NCBI GenBank assembly: GCA_001910725.1
Contig: MJGA01000022.1
Coordinates: 186,001-250,000 of the forward strand
From: Phanerodontia chrysosporium
Taxonomy: Eukaryota > Basidiomycota > Agaricomycetes > Polyporales > Phanerochaetaceae
Length of the DNA: 64,000 bases
Direction: 5' to 3'
Below, in pieces: positions 45,773 through 57,295 of this stretch. The notes beneath the pieces are model-generated. The model saw only the letters and a program-made list of their open reading frames with translations. It was not told the origin of the DNA and did no database searches. Numbering within the stretch: the first letter of the stretch is position 1; the number at the start of each line of letters is the position of its first letter. The position numbers and the translations under genes were made by a program.

Positions 45773-46829
45773 AATCTGACGAAGAAACAGGCTGCAGATG
45801 GTTTCGTTGGTGTGGAGGCGTGTGGGGGACGGGTGCGAATGGAGGGAGACCGGGACCTCCTCGGTGACGGTTTTGGAGAGCCATTACTTGAGGACCACCT
45901 CGGTCGGCGCCTAACCAAACCATGCCCGCTGATTGGCCGTGGACCGCTGCCTCACACACGACGTCCACTTCCTCCTGATCCTCCACTTCGTTTCTGGCAA
46001 GCTCAGCTCTGCAGCTGCAGTACTCGAGTGCATTGTCTGCCTTATAGGTCAATTTTGTGAATAAATGGCACCGACAATTCACTTCAATTCAGCTTTTATT
46101 CACAGCAAACGCCGACCATCTGTCACTGGCCGAGTCCCCAGTGGCAGTGGCACGTCTGGTGCGTTTCTCGCAACCATCTGTCTTACTGAATTGTATATCA
46201 TCTCAGCGCAGATATCCAGCCTGCCACGCTTGAGCCTGGTGGGACGAACGTCCACTAAGGACACCGTCGCCTGAAACGCACTTGCACGTCTATCGATGCA
46301 CTCTGAACGTATGGGTCTGCCTGAATGTCTGAATGTAGACATCACAAGCTTGTGCGCTGCCACCTATCCCTGCTATCTTCCATGCCATGGACAGTCGGAA
46401 GGCACACGCCGTTTCTGCGGCCGTGGAGTCACGCTCTCGTCAGCTTCCTTCGGACGATGACCCTGCCTGTCAGTTAACATCAAGCTGCGATATCACTTTC
46501 GTATAATGCTCTGTGGCGGTGTCCTAAACTACAGCGCCTGATGCGTTTCTTGAAGCTTTCAGTATACGCCAGCACGGTACTGATGACAACGTCTAGTGGT
46601 GAGTTACTCCGCACATTAAGAGATACGCCTGAGAATGCGAGTGTGCAGAAAGACTTTGGATTGGTACGGTTAACTGATTCTCCCTTTAGAGCAAGAGCGT
46701 ATGGTAAGCTTCTCCGTAGATAGCGAGCAGTCGTCAAAGCAGGAGAATGAACTGCAAACGAAGACAGAGACGCAAACGCGAGTACATCCGGACGGAAGGC
46801 ATTGCATCGATACAGGAAGCAACTGGTAT
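45773..46829. other. Intergenic, ZIP promoter side
   Basis: About 1 kb upstream of the ZIP gene and downstream of the next reverse-strand gene. An upstream frame (45706-45918, -) overlaps the ZIP start but lacks motifs. AT-rich 46480-46740 shows no gene. Confidence 0.45.
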
Positions 46830-48560
46830 TCACCGCTTTCTCGTTGTGCGACGGCGTTTTGTAGGACGCTTCACTGTAGCATCGTCGGGATCCGCATCAC
46901 CTTCCAGGATCCTCATCGCACGGGCCTCGAGGCCCACAGCGTCCGCCGTCATCGGCACAGCACCAGTCATGATCTTCCACCCTAGCGACATACCCAGCGC
47001 TACGTCGGACAAGTCTTCGTCCTTGATATACTGGCTGAAGCGGCCGGCCGGTGGTCCAGCTCTCGGCCTGCCTTTGCCCTTGCGGTCCTTCAGCGCCCGC
47101 TGCACCAAGTGCAAGGGCTCGACGGTGCTCTCCGGGGCGGTGGACGGACCGGCGACCGGCTCGTCTGTTGGCGGGGTCGGGAACGCCTGGGCGTTGGCCG
47201 TGCTGCTCCCCGCAGGCCCAGCACTCATAGTCGCCGCGCCAGACCGCGCGGTCCCTGCACGGGCTCTTGCGCGCGGCTGTTCTGGCGCGTGCCGCCGCGG
47301 CCGCTTGCGGCACCTGGGAGTGGTACCTCCGTCGTTGTCGTCCGCGTCGGACTCCAAGGCGTCGCGGGCACGCTTCTTGCTCCGGAAGGGGAAAGGCACG
47401 CTGACGGGCTGTGCTTCGTCGCCAGACGACACCGGAGCGGCGAGCACGGCGTCGTCTACAAGGAAATGGTGCACTCAGCCATTGTCACAACGAGGGGCCC
47501 GATGCGTACTCACCTTCGAGGTCCGTGCGAGAGGGGTACCGTTCCTCCAGGGGGATCCCGAGCTCGCGGATGATTTTGTCCTGGAGCTTGAAGAGCAAGT
47601 TCTTCTGGTACCTGCTCTCCAGCGCAGAGGAGCTGAAGTGCTGCGCGATCCTCCCGTAGATGCCGTCGACGACCATGTCCGTGTTACGCACGGCGTCAAG
47701 GCTCCCCTGCGCCGCAGCAGACTTATTCTGGCACGCAAAGATCTCCTGCTGTCGCCGCTGGAAGTCGAGGATGCGGGCCTTTGCGGCCGCTTGGTCGGCA
47801 TCGTCGGAGAGTTCGTCGCGGAGGGAGAAGTAGTTGGTGCTCCGGAGTGCCTTCAGTTCGTGGACGACGCGGTAGGCCGTGTCGTTCTCGTTCGCAGCCC
47901 GCATGTAGTCCCACAAGTCTATGCTGCCGTGGTTGAGGCTAGCGGTGGATGCCTTCAAATTGAGCGAAGGGATCTTCTCCTTCTGATGGAAGATGACGGC
48001 GATGGTGTCGCTTCCGTCTTCTTCGGAGACAGCTAGATTTCGGGCAGAAGGTAATATGAGAGGGGTGTCTCCTTACAAGGAGCGATCTTAATCTTACCGA
48101 TAGTGCACTCCATTTCACGAGTATCCTCCCTGTCCCGAAGAAGTGCCTCCGAAAAGTACTCGAAATCTCTCAGATCCGCACGGATTAGGGTGAACTTCGA
48201 CTCGTCGTCAACAACGTCGATCGGCTCTTGAACCCGGGCAGCACCCTTGGCATGGTCAGTCAGTCTGCGCCGTGTTGTTGATGGTCGTAGGCCTGCAGAG
48301 ACGTATGTCAGTTGCTGTCCTTCGTATATGGCCTTCCATGCGTAAGTTGTGACGCCACAATGCCAAAATGTGCGCACCATCGCCATGCACGTCGCAGCCT
48401 TGGCCCGCTGCTGCCCTGGTTCTACTGCGAGTGGTGTAATAAGGCTCGCGACTTGGACCAGCAGCGTCGATGGTGGCGTGGCTGGTGTCAGCTTTTGTTC
48501 TTGCAGTGGTCTTCTTGGATGTTGTCCTGCGTGTGCTCGTAAGTGATCAGTCCCAGTTCG
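46830..48560 (-). CDS. Hypothetical protein, probably nuclear
   Basis: I do not recognise this protein. Three linked blocks can be read. The first (about 48530-48036) includes AARVQEPIDVVDDESKFTLI, DFEYFSEALLRDREDTREME and CKETPLSYYLLPEI. It continues one frame over as AVSEEDGSDTIAVIFHQKEK, so a base may be missing near 48035. The second gives GSIDLWDYMRAANENDTAYR, VVHELKALRSTNYFSLRDEL and QKNLLFKLQDKIIRELGIPL, ending DLEG at a gtgagt donor near 47512. The third (to a stop at 46830-46832) starts VDDAVLAAPVSSGDEAQPV and carries basic clusters SKKRARDAL, CRKRPRRH and KRPTKRRRTTRKR, with FSQYIKDEDLSDVALGMSLG between. The basic clusters suggest nuclear entry; the rest is alpha-helical or disordered. 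The start is not established, and the two upper blocks may not belong to one gene. Confidence 0.45.
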
Positions 48561-50278
48561 CATCAAGCAACTAACTGGACACGCTTTCGGCTATCCGAGG
48601 ACACGCCTCTGGCAGCTGAAGTACGGGCATTCTGTCGTCCTGCGTATCGAGAATAAATTAGGATCTCCATCACAGGCAATGGATCGATGGAATAACCACG
48701 CACTCTTCGTCGATGGTCTAGACATAGCGGCGCAACGTTAACTTCAAGGAGGATGCTCCTGATTGGGGTGAGGACGCGACTCGGGAGAATGGCAGTTGAG
48801 GTTGCGACTGAAAGAGAACAGCGGGCCATTTGTACACACTCCGCCACTTCCAGCTCCGCGATGAGCGCGCCGTCAATCACAATTGTCGGCAAATGCCTCG
48901 TTGGGCCTCGCACAACATATTGTCTCCCCTCCAGTGTGCGACGAAGAGACTATCGAAGAGGCACAGGAGGCCCCAGATACGTTGTTCTTGTGCATGGGGG
49001 CCTCCACACAAAGAAGCGCGAATACAAAGGGCTGTTATCAGACAAAATACGCCGTTACCTAGGCTCTTGGTGGAGTGATTAGCAATAATAGCTGAGTTTA
49101 AGTCTCCAATTGATACCTTTGTTTTCTCGGCGTCGCGGATGGGATGACCCGAAGATCAGGCCCGGGCGGCACGCGTCTAATGGATTTCCGCTCGTCCACA
49201 CTTCTTCTACGACGTACAGTGCTCCACGTAAGTGCTTCATGTATGCGGGTATGCGCGCTTTCTGGCCACCTTGCAGCATGTCTAGCTAGCTGTATTTCGA
49301 TTAGCACCGCCACCCAAGCGACGGATTCATCGGTGACATAAAACGTTTTACTGAGCCTGCGCAACCTCCAGTATCATCAGCCTTCGAACATACGCTGTCG
49401 GAGATGTCTGCATACCTGATATCGAGTCGCAGATACTCTTCCTTGGTTGTCATCATACGACCGACAGGTGTAGGTCGCTTTCCCAGCCGGCGGGCGAAGA
49501 CGGAACACCACTGCATGAGGCTCGTAAGCAGACTTTCACTGATAAAACAGTGCCTCGCGTAGCTGCAGAACTTGTTACAGTGATGTAGTCGTAGAGATTT
49601 TGTCAAAACAATGTGTATATCTGCGTGCGGCGACTGTTTTCAAGTTGCATAAGATCCTGGGCTTACATTACCGGAGAACAGAGGAGTTATCGCTATGTCT
49701 AGTTGGGAAAGAATGGTATTTGGCGGGTCGTAGAAAGATCGGAGGTGACGAGTGTCCGCACGTCTTGGTGATAATAATCGGAAAATAATCGAGTACAACA
49801 CATCTGGCAAAGTCATGAGCAAGCTCAAGCCGCGCACAAACAAAAGAGTATTCTTATCATACGTTTAAGGGTGTACAGGGAATCTCTGAGCAGGTAGACC
49901 TTGACTCACCCTTTCCCTGTCGATCCCATTGCTCATGCCGGACCCAAAGGTCCTCCGTGGCATCCTGGCCCGCGTCAGAAACTCTCGTCTGAGCCTGTGG
50001 ATGAGATAGAGAAGTCGCGGCCAGTGTAGTCAACGGCACCAAGGCACGAAGAGGATCGTGGTGGTTGGCAGCAGGGCGTGGCGTGGGAGTGCCACGCGTG
50101 CGGATCGGTTTTCTTGATGGCTGATGGCGGCGAGCTAGGCGGTCTTAGGCGCTCATGACAGGACGACTCTTGCAGCTGGAAGTGCGGCCGTTACGATGAT
50201 ATGCGGTATTATAGCAGAATATCGGTACAAGGCTCGTAATATACAGGAAAGCAGAGTAAAGACTACCCCGTCGTTTCC
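48561..50278. other. Intergenic, no supported gene
   Basis: About 1.7 kb between the hypothetical protein and AA9 LPMO 2. Frames at 48563-48913 (-) and 49301-49606 (-) were examined; neither has a motif or convincing splice context. The stretch 49570-49860 is AT-rich. Confidence 0.4.
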
Positions 50279-51558
50279 TCAGAGACACTGGCTGTACTGC
50301 ACGCGGGAGTCAGCAGCGGACGTGAGACTTGGGCACAACACGTACGTATTCGTTCGAGACGGTGCAAGTATATGGCGCTGCGCAGACGGTCGGTCCGGTG
50401 TACCTGTAATGGCGCTTCAACATCATGTTCGCCTAGCCACAGCTGCGGGTGAGACCTACCCGATTCCACCACACTGCGCGTAGTGCCCCGCCGTCGCGGT
50501 TGCCGTGGGAGGCGGGGGCGCGGCCGAGGACGCAGACGGCGCAGAGGACGTGTGCGGCGCGGCCGTCGAGGTCGCGGTGGCGGGGGCGGCGGGAGCGCAG
50601 TGCTGCCGTCGCAGCTGAAGACGGGCGGGCCGGGGATCGTGTAGTTCTTGAGTGTCTGGTAGATGTTGATCTTGATGCCCGGGTCCGTGCCGCTGTACGC
50701 GCCTGGGAAGCTCACCGTCGCGGGCTGCGTGCTCCCGCCGCCTGTGATCTGGAGCTGGGCGCACTCCATCTGTCGGCGAGGTCAGCAACGGTGCAGAGCC
50801 GAGGGAAGGCGATTACGCACATAAAACTGCGCGCCGGGGTAGCTCTCCGCGCCGTGCAGCGCGATCATCTCGTGGCGCATGAGGTACTGCCCTGCGGGAA
50901 TGCAGTCCGGAATTGTGAAGGTGACCTTGCCCTTGTTCGCAATCATACGGTCGACGCCCCAGGATTGGTCTGAGACGTCGAGACCGTCTTCCCAAATCTT
51001 GAACCACTTCAGGCCTGTGACGTCGGTCTGTAGTGCGTTTGGAACTTGCGCACTGGAAGGCGGTTAGATGTGAATAGATGGTATACGTTGTCACGTACAG
51101 GTAGGTGATGACCGGTCCTTGCGAGCAGGAAAAAACTCGTTAGAAAGGCAAAGGGCAGCATGATAGACTACGCTCGCCTTTGTGACTTGGGTCGACCGGG
51201 TCAGCAGGGTCGCTCGGATCCGCACCCGCCAAGGTGTGATGCCACTCTGCCGTGACTGTCGCACCAGCTGGGACGGTGATGATAACATCTGACACTGGCT
51301 GTTGGAATGGGTTCTCAACACCGTTGCAGATAATTCCATTTGAGGTCACGTCCGTCACGGGCTGTGGACAATACGCCTGAGCCAATCTCTGAACTTATAA
51401 GCAAAAGGGAGACGTACGCCATCGTAGGTCGGGACACGGATGCCGTTGATGTGGCCCTGGTCGACACCGTTGACGTACACCTCTTGGAAAATGGTATGGG
51501 CGGACGATGACACAGCCACCGCCGCCAAGACCAGCGAAGAAGAGAGAATACGCTGCAT
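50279..51558 (-). CDS. AA9 lytic polysaccharide monooxygenase 2 with CBM1, frame broken in linker
   Basis: A secreted copper LPMO with a cellulose-binding module. The signal peptide [20 protein letters not shown] precedes His21 of the mature [15 protein letters not shown], the brace His. Then come [54 protein letters not shown] (second brace His), [60 protein letters not shown] and [13 protein letters not shown]. The Thr/Ser/Pro linker continues one frame over ([20 protein letters not shown]), so one base is missing at about 50590-50606. The CBM1 reads [10 protein letters not shown], then after a 56-base intron (50404-50459) [19 protein letters not shown], and after another intron YSQCL with a stop at 50279-50281. 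It is a close paralogue of AA9 LPMO 3. Confidence 0.92.
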
Positions 51559-52598
51559 GATGGATTGTAGTCAACGACAGTGTGGGACCTCAATTGACGC
51601 GGACGACACTGGACGGCGACGCCTTATATGTTGTCGCGCATTTCTAGATTCACATAGAGTGCCGAGTTTGTTTTGCAAGACAGGGACCAAATGACCTGCT
51701 CACCTATTGGCACAGAACCTGATTTTTCCGTGAATTTCGCCTGCTTCTCGGTACTTCGTGGGCCCAGCTTGTTTCTGGCTGATCCGCAGGCACATGCGTC
51801 CATGACGCTATTATTAGACTGTGTAGTTGACGTGTTCACAGGTCTCGTAGAACCTAGGATTGAATGCAGCAGTCGCATCGTCGTCCGCGGAGTATCACTT
51901 ACAAGCAGGCGTGACACCCAACGCACCCACTTCCATGGGATCTACTGATAGAGACATAGCCTTAGAAATTGGCGCTGAGGACGCGTTGATGAGCCCGTCT
52001 CGGCATGGTTGCGTTTCCAATGGCAATGCTGAGTTCTCTGCACGAGCTGCATGTGTCTTTCTTGCTGGAGGAATTCCCGGATCCAGCGGCATGCAACTCC
52101 GCAGACTTGTAAGGAGTCGATATCAATTTGACGGAGATTCATGAGATCTACTGTGAGGTCTTTCTGTCTTTCTGGGCCGAGCGATTCGGAACGCGTGGGT
52201 TGGGACAGCGTTGCCGTGCGTGCAGAACGTGTTGCATAGGAGGCATGAGTAGGCACCGAGCGCAATGCATATGTCCGCATTGTATTGGTGAGCATACCTG
52301 CTGTCTGCAAGGGATCTCGGCCATCGTCGAGCACGCCGAACTGACATCGCCGGTGGTGGGATGACAGAGGGCGTGACGCGCCGCCCCGGCTGTGCGTTAC
52401 GGTCACGTCAATGTTGCGGAAAGCGCCGTGCTCCCCGAGCGCCGTGTCTCGTACTTGTCCGCCGCCCACGACTAGCGCAAGTCGCGGCCCAGTGCACTCA
52501 TGACAGGGTAATGAGCGGCGTGAGCGAGCACAATGAGTTAACCTCGGACATCGCAGCACATCATTCGGATTGCCCGCCCGACCCCTGTCCCGGAGGTC
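51559..52598. promoter_or_regulatory. Divergent promoter region, AA9 LPMO 2 / P450
   Basis: About 1 kb between an LPMO and the oppositely oriented P450. The long frame 51942-52736 (-) has no motif, overlaps the P450 start and is not taken as a gene. Each flank ends in a TATA-like box near its own gene. Confidence 0.45.
51624..51629 (-). promoter_or_regulatory. TATA box candidate of AA9 LPMO 2
   Basis: On the reverse strand caacATATAAgg lies about 66 bases before the start codon at 51558, a normal fungal position. Confidence 0.45.
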
Positions 52599-52604
52599 TA
52601 TATA
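52599..52604 (+). promoter_or_regulatory. TATA box candidate of the P450 gene
   Basis: TATATA in ggtcTATATAcaacgg lies 63 bases before the P450 start codon at 52662. Confidence 0.45.
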
Positions 52605-52661
52605 CAACGGCGGGCATGGCGGACGATGGAGGCGAAGTGCGCTGCACACTTTTGCTTCACG

Positions 52662-54769
52662 ATGGGCGCAGGGTATGTTCCGCAACTTCCCAGGTCTTAT
52701 GCCTTGACAAGTTTTACTGGCACGAGCCAGACTCATGCTCTCACGCCCGTGATTGGAGCTGCTCTAGTGAGTTCAAACTATCCCATTATCGCTTTCAATT
52801 GCATCTACTGACCATTTTACCTAGATAACCCACTTGAATTTCAAACGATGGGAGCCGCTTAATCTCCCCATTGTAATATTCCTTCCGCTTGTTGCCCCTC
52901 TTGGCCTGTCCGCCTTGTTTGCCCCGGGCCCTTCCTACGGGTCGCTGGTGGCTCCATTCATCACACTCTTCCTATACCATGCGATCCTACTCGCATCCAT
53001 CGCGCTATACCGTATCTCACCTTGGCATGACCTGTACCACTACCCGGGCCCGCTTCCAGCGAAACTCTCGAAGTGGTGGATGGTCTGGAAGGAGCGCCAC
53101 GGCAAACAGCACTTATACGTTAAGGCGCTGCACGACCGCTACGGTGACGTCGTGAGGACCGGGCCCAACGAGATATCTATCAGAGATGTTGCTGCTGTGG
53201 TGCCCCTTATGGGTACGAAGGGTCTGCCCAAGGGTACTGGTGAGTCAGACTCCACATCCTGCTTCGTGCGGAAGGCTCAGTTGTCCCCGCAGCTCCCTGG
53301 GGCGAGCCTATCGTACCGTCCGTACTGCCGCTCATAGGAATCAGAGATTCGGTGGAGCACGCTCGACGTCGCCGTTCTTGGGCTTGTGCATTTACTGCAG
53401 GAGCTTTGAAGGGCTACGAACCAGTGCTCACCGCACGAATCACGCAGCTGATCGCAAAGCTCGGGAGCCAAACGGGCGACATCGACCTGGCCTTGGTTCT
53501 CAGCTACTTCTCGTATGACTTTATGGGCGACATGTTGTAGGTCTGTCATACTGTCTGTCGGTGCTTTCCTTCTGACCTTTGTGCAGCTATGGCGGCGGGA
53601 GCGAGTTGCTCGCGGAAGGCGACAACGACGGCGTCTGGGCGCTGTTCAGCGTGCGCTGAGTATGCTCTCCACATATGTTCAGTCTCCATCTCTGAGGCCC
53701 GCGTCCAGAGGTCAGATGACGTGCCACCACCTCCCGTGGCTCGCGAAGTACAAGGACCTCCTCCCCGCGTCACCCGGACTACAGAAGATGCGCAGTGTCG
53801 CTCTTCAGCGTACCATGGCCCGCTACAAGAATGGCGGTCTAGGGAAGGACCTCTTCTATCATCTCGTAAGCATATAGCCACCCGTTCCCTAGACCATCCG
53901 ACCGTAGAACCAGAGCAACGAAGACGGTGCCGAAGAGCATCCCCGCCCACGGAGCAGCTCGTCTCCGACGGCGTGCTGGCCGTCTTCACGGCATCAGACA
54001 CAATCGCCACGGTCCTCTCGAACGTCTTCTGGAACATCCTCCGCTTCCCGCGGTACTACGAGCAGCTGCAGGCCGAGGTCGACAAGTACTACCCCGCGCG
54101 CGCGGACGCCTTCGACACGGCGCACTACGGCGAGATGGTCTGGCTCGATGCCATCACGTGCGTCCTGCCCCGCACGCATACAGTCGTCCGACGGCTGACA
54201 CCCACGCAGAAACGAGGCTCTACGGCTCTACCCGATCGTCCCTAGCGGCAGCCAGCGCGCACCCGCGCCGGGAGACGGCGCGCGGGTCGTCGGGCCATAG
54301 TAAGCCGGAGGTCTCCTCGTCCATTTGCACCACTGGTCCTGACGCAAGACCCCGACAGCGTCATCCCGGCCGGCACGAGCGCGCGCGTGCACACCTGGTC
54401 GCTGCAGTGCGACCCGCGCTGCTTCTCGCGGCCGGACGCGTTCTGGCCCGAGCGGTGGCTCGCCGCCGCGGGCCTGGGCGACTCGGAGGCAACGTGCGAG
54501 GGCCCGGAGGGCGCGGCGCGGCGGGCGCGGCGGAGGACTTCGTGCACGACGCGCGCGCGTTCGAGCCGTACTTCGTCGGGCCGCTCGACTGCATCGGGCG
54601 CGCGCTCGCGCAGCTCGAGCTCCGCATGGTGCTCTGCGCGCTGCTGCAGCGCCTCGCGTTCGCGCCAGCGCGCGGCTGAGACCCGCTCGAGCGCGAGCGC
54701 ACTCTCCAGGATCAGTTTGTCGTCATGATGAGGGGGCCGGTGATGGTAAGTGTGAGTTGGAGGGCGTAG
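52662..54769 (+). CDS. Cytochrome P450, interrupted (two frame slips and an early stop)
   Basis: A microsomal heme-thiolate monooxygenase of a basidiomycete-type CYP family. The start MGAGYVPQLPRSYALTSFTG splices (gtgagt...acctag) to ITHLNFKRWEPLNLPIVIFL and further N-terminal helices. Then come YHYPGPLPAKLSKWWMVWKE, DRYGDVVRTGPNEISIRDVA, RDSVEHARRRRSWACAFTAG (helix C WxxxR), ELLAEGDNDGVWALFS, LPWLAKYKDLLPASPGLQKM, DGVLAVFTASDTIATVLSNV (helix I), NEALRLYPIVPSGSQ (ExxR) and RPDAFWPERWLAAAG. The heme loop is FEPYFVGPLDCIGRALAQLE, with the Cys ligand present. One base is missing near 53944 (before PTEQLVSDG) and another between about 54500 and 54530 (before EDFVHDARAFEP). TGA at 54677-54679 stands where family members have a Trp in a Gly-Trp-Asp-Pro context; the same frame stays open as DPLERERTLQDQFVVMMRGP to a stop at 54767-54769. 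It lies between two AA9 genes. Function unknown, possibly lost. Confidence 0.85.
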
Positions 54770-54955
54770 GAGGGCGTGTCCGGCGCGGATATCGAGCGCG
54801 TGTTGGTGTACTTGTTCGCGAGCTTAAGGATCATCTCACTCAGAGGCTGTCCTCCAACGCAAAAGTGAAGATAGAAATGTGTGGATTAGAACCTAGACTG
54901 TACATATCGGTGCATGTTTGCACGACTCGTCTCGTGCAGCTGACCCATCGACATC

Positions 54956-56303
54956 TCAGAGACACTGGCTATACTGTAGACGGTATCAGCGGCGCGCTTC
55001 CACAAAACGGCGGATTCAGACTCACATATGCGTTCGAGACAGTGCACGTGTATGGCGCAGCGCACACCGTCGGGCCCGTGTATCCGATACCACCGCATTG
55101 CGCGTAATGCGCAGCGGTCGGGCCGGTCGGGGTGCTCGTGTGCGGCGGCGCGGGCACGGAGGATACCGACGAGGGCTGCGACGACACGGACGTCGGCGGC
55201 GGCGGCGGCGGAGGGGGCGGGGGCGGCGCGGCGCTGCCGCCGTCGCAGCTGAACACCGGCGGGCCCGGGATGGTGTAATTGCTGAGGTGCTGGTAGATGT
55301 TGATCTTGATGCCCGGGTCCGTGCCGTGGTACGCGCCCGGGAAGCTCACCGTGGCGGGCTGCGTGCTGCCGCCGCCGGTGATCTGCAGCTGCGCGCACTC
55401 CATCTGCGGGTCCGCTCAGCACGGGCGGGGCGGGGACGTGCGGGGCGTACGTACGTAGAACTGCGCGCCGGGGTAGGACGAGGCGGGGTGGAGCGCTGTA
55501 GCGGGGTGAGGGCGTGGAGGACGGGGCTGGAGGGAGTGCGCGTACCGATCATCTCGTGCCGCAGGAGGTACTGGCCCGAGGGGATGCAGGAGGGGATCGT
55601 AAAGGTGACCTTGCCCTTGTTGGCGATCATGCGGTCGACGCCCCAAGACTGATCGGCAGGGTTGAGGCCGTCCTCCCAGATTTTGAACCACTTCAGGCCA
55701 GTCACGTCGCTCTGCGTTGCATCTGGAATTTGCGCACTGCAAAATGATGAGTCGGAAGCCCCGCGCGATGCTCTCGCAGAGCTTACAGATAAGAAATGAC
55801 AGGTCCTGCGAGTTTCGGTTAGGCTCGTACGGTAGGCTATCATGGGCATGAGCCTCACCTTTGTGGCTAGGGTCTACAGGATCGGCAGAGTCGCTGGGGT
55901 CAGCGCCAGCCAATGTGTGGTGCCATTCTGCAGTGACTGTTGCACCAGCGGGGACGGGAATGACAGTTTTCGAGATTGGTGTGGTGAACGGGTTCTCGAC
56001 ACCATTGCAGATGATTCCGTTGGATGTGACATCTGTGACTGGCTGTCGTGCACAAATCATGAATAAGAGTACAAGAAACGAGAAGACAGGGCTACGTACG
56101 CCGTCATAGGATGGCACACGGATACCGACGGTGTGACCCTGGTCGACGCCGTTGACATACAGTTCCTAGCATAGAGACATATTTTTAGGACGAGTCACGC
56201 CGACGGCGCTGTCTAATTATGGACCCACCTGGAAGATCGTATGCGCGGATGCCGAGAGTGCCAGAGCAGCTCCGACGAGAGAGAGCGAGAAAGCGCGAGC
56301 CAT
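54956..56303 (-). CDS. AA9 lytic polysaccharide monooxygenase 3 with CBM1
   Basis: A close paralogue of AA9 LPMO 2, with an intact frame. The signal peptide [20 protein letters not shown] precedes His21 ([19 protein letters not shown]). The catalytic domain includes [52 protein letters not shown] with the second brace His, [80 protein letters not shown] and [17 protein letters not shown] run of eleven prolines and a Ser/Pro linker lead to the CBM1 [20 protein letters not shown] with [10 protein letters not shown], then an intron and YSQCL, stop at 54956-54958. Unlike LPMO 2, no intron interrupts the CBM1 between GGIG and YTGP. A short exon-intron near 55450-55545 encodes the [14 protein letters not shown] join. 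Cellulose is the expected substrate. Confidence 0.95.
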
Positions 56304-57295
56304 CCTGACTGGAGACTGCTAGCCGAGTTTTTGCGAGGTGGCGGGTGCTCGAGCGATAGGCTGCTGCAGCCCGTCATTATATACTTCCCTAGCCTACTAT
56401 CCCCATCTTCCCCTGCTGTGAGCTGGGCTTGGCATCGCAGAGCCTGGTCCAGCACGCCGCCGCGCGGAGGATTGTCCAGACATTTAGCCTTGTTCTCGGA
56501 ATATTAGGTCTTCGGAACGGGCGGATGAGCAGACGGACGTCAGCACGGGACCGAAAGCCGTCGCCCCGACGCGCAGGGGCATTGCGATCTGTATGCAGCG
56601 AATGCCGCCAGCCCTCGAGGTTTAAGCAAGGCTTCTCCGAGAATCCGCGCGACCGTGGTTTGAACTGCGGGGATGCGGGGCACCGTCTTGGCAATGTGGG
56701 GAATTAGGATTTTAGAGCGATTTGTATGAGTCTTTCCTTCTCGTACCAGCCCCTTCTCCCTGCCTTCCTTGCCGCTGCGTGCGCCTCGCTTTGCAATGTG
56801 CCCTTGGGGTGTATGAGGCTAGGTTGACAAAAGTGGGAGGGACTCACCTTGTCGACCGAAGATCCTCGGAATTGTTTCGTGAGAATGCCGCGAGGCATTT
56901 TTCTCGACTTCTGTGTACAGCAGGTATGTCAGCCTTCAGACTTGGAATGACATGCCGGTACCGTATCCCCGCTGAACACACACACACACAGTGCAAGTCC
57001 TGAACGAGTAGCCATGTGGGCACAGGAGACTGGTTCACACGGGAAGTCTCGTCTGTATACTCAACATCAATTGAAAGTTCGAGAGACATGAGTGAACATG
57101 GTCACTGACGGCGAGCCTCAGGAAAGCGCTGCGTCAGTCAGGCACGAACCTCCCCGGCGCTTGCACGCCCAGATTAGGCTACGGCAATCACCGACGGGCA
57201 ATCGCCCCAGCCGCGAGGCTCTGAGCCCGGAAAACACACATCTGCTTTTCCATCTCCTGGCCGTCCACCCGTCTTCGGATATTCTCTGCGGATAT
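56304..57295. other. Divergent region, AA9 LPMO 3 / tafazzin
   Basis: About 1 kb with no supported gene. It holds an (AC)n microsatellite at about 56976-56990. The frame that runs into tafazzin stays open upstream from 57092, but the family start fits 57296 better. Confidence 0.45.
56378..56383 (-). promoter_or_regulatory. TATA box of AA9 LPMO 3
   Basis: TATATA (aagTATATAatgacgg on the reverse strand) lies about 75 bases before the start codon at 56303, the same distance class as in LPMO 2. Confidence 0.5.

Noticed and set aside
51942..52736. 264-codon reverse frame upstream of the P450
   Set aside because: It overlaps the P450 first exon and lacks any recognisable domain.
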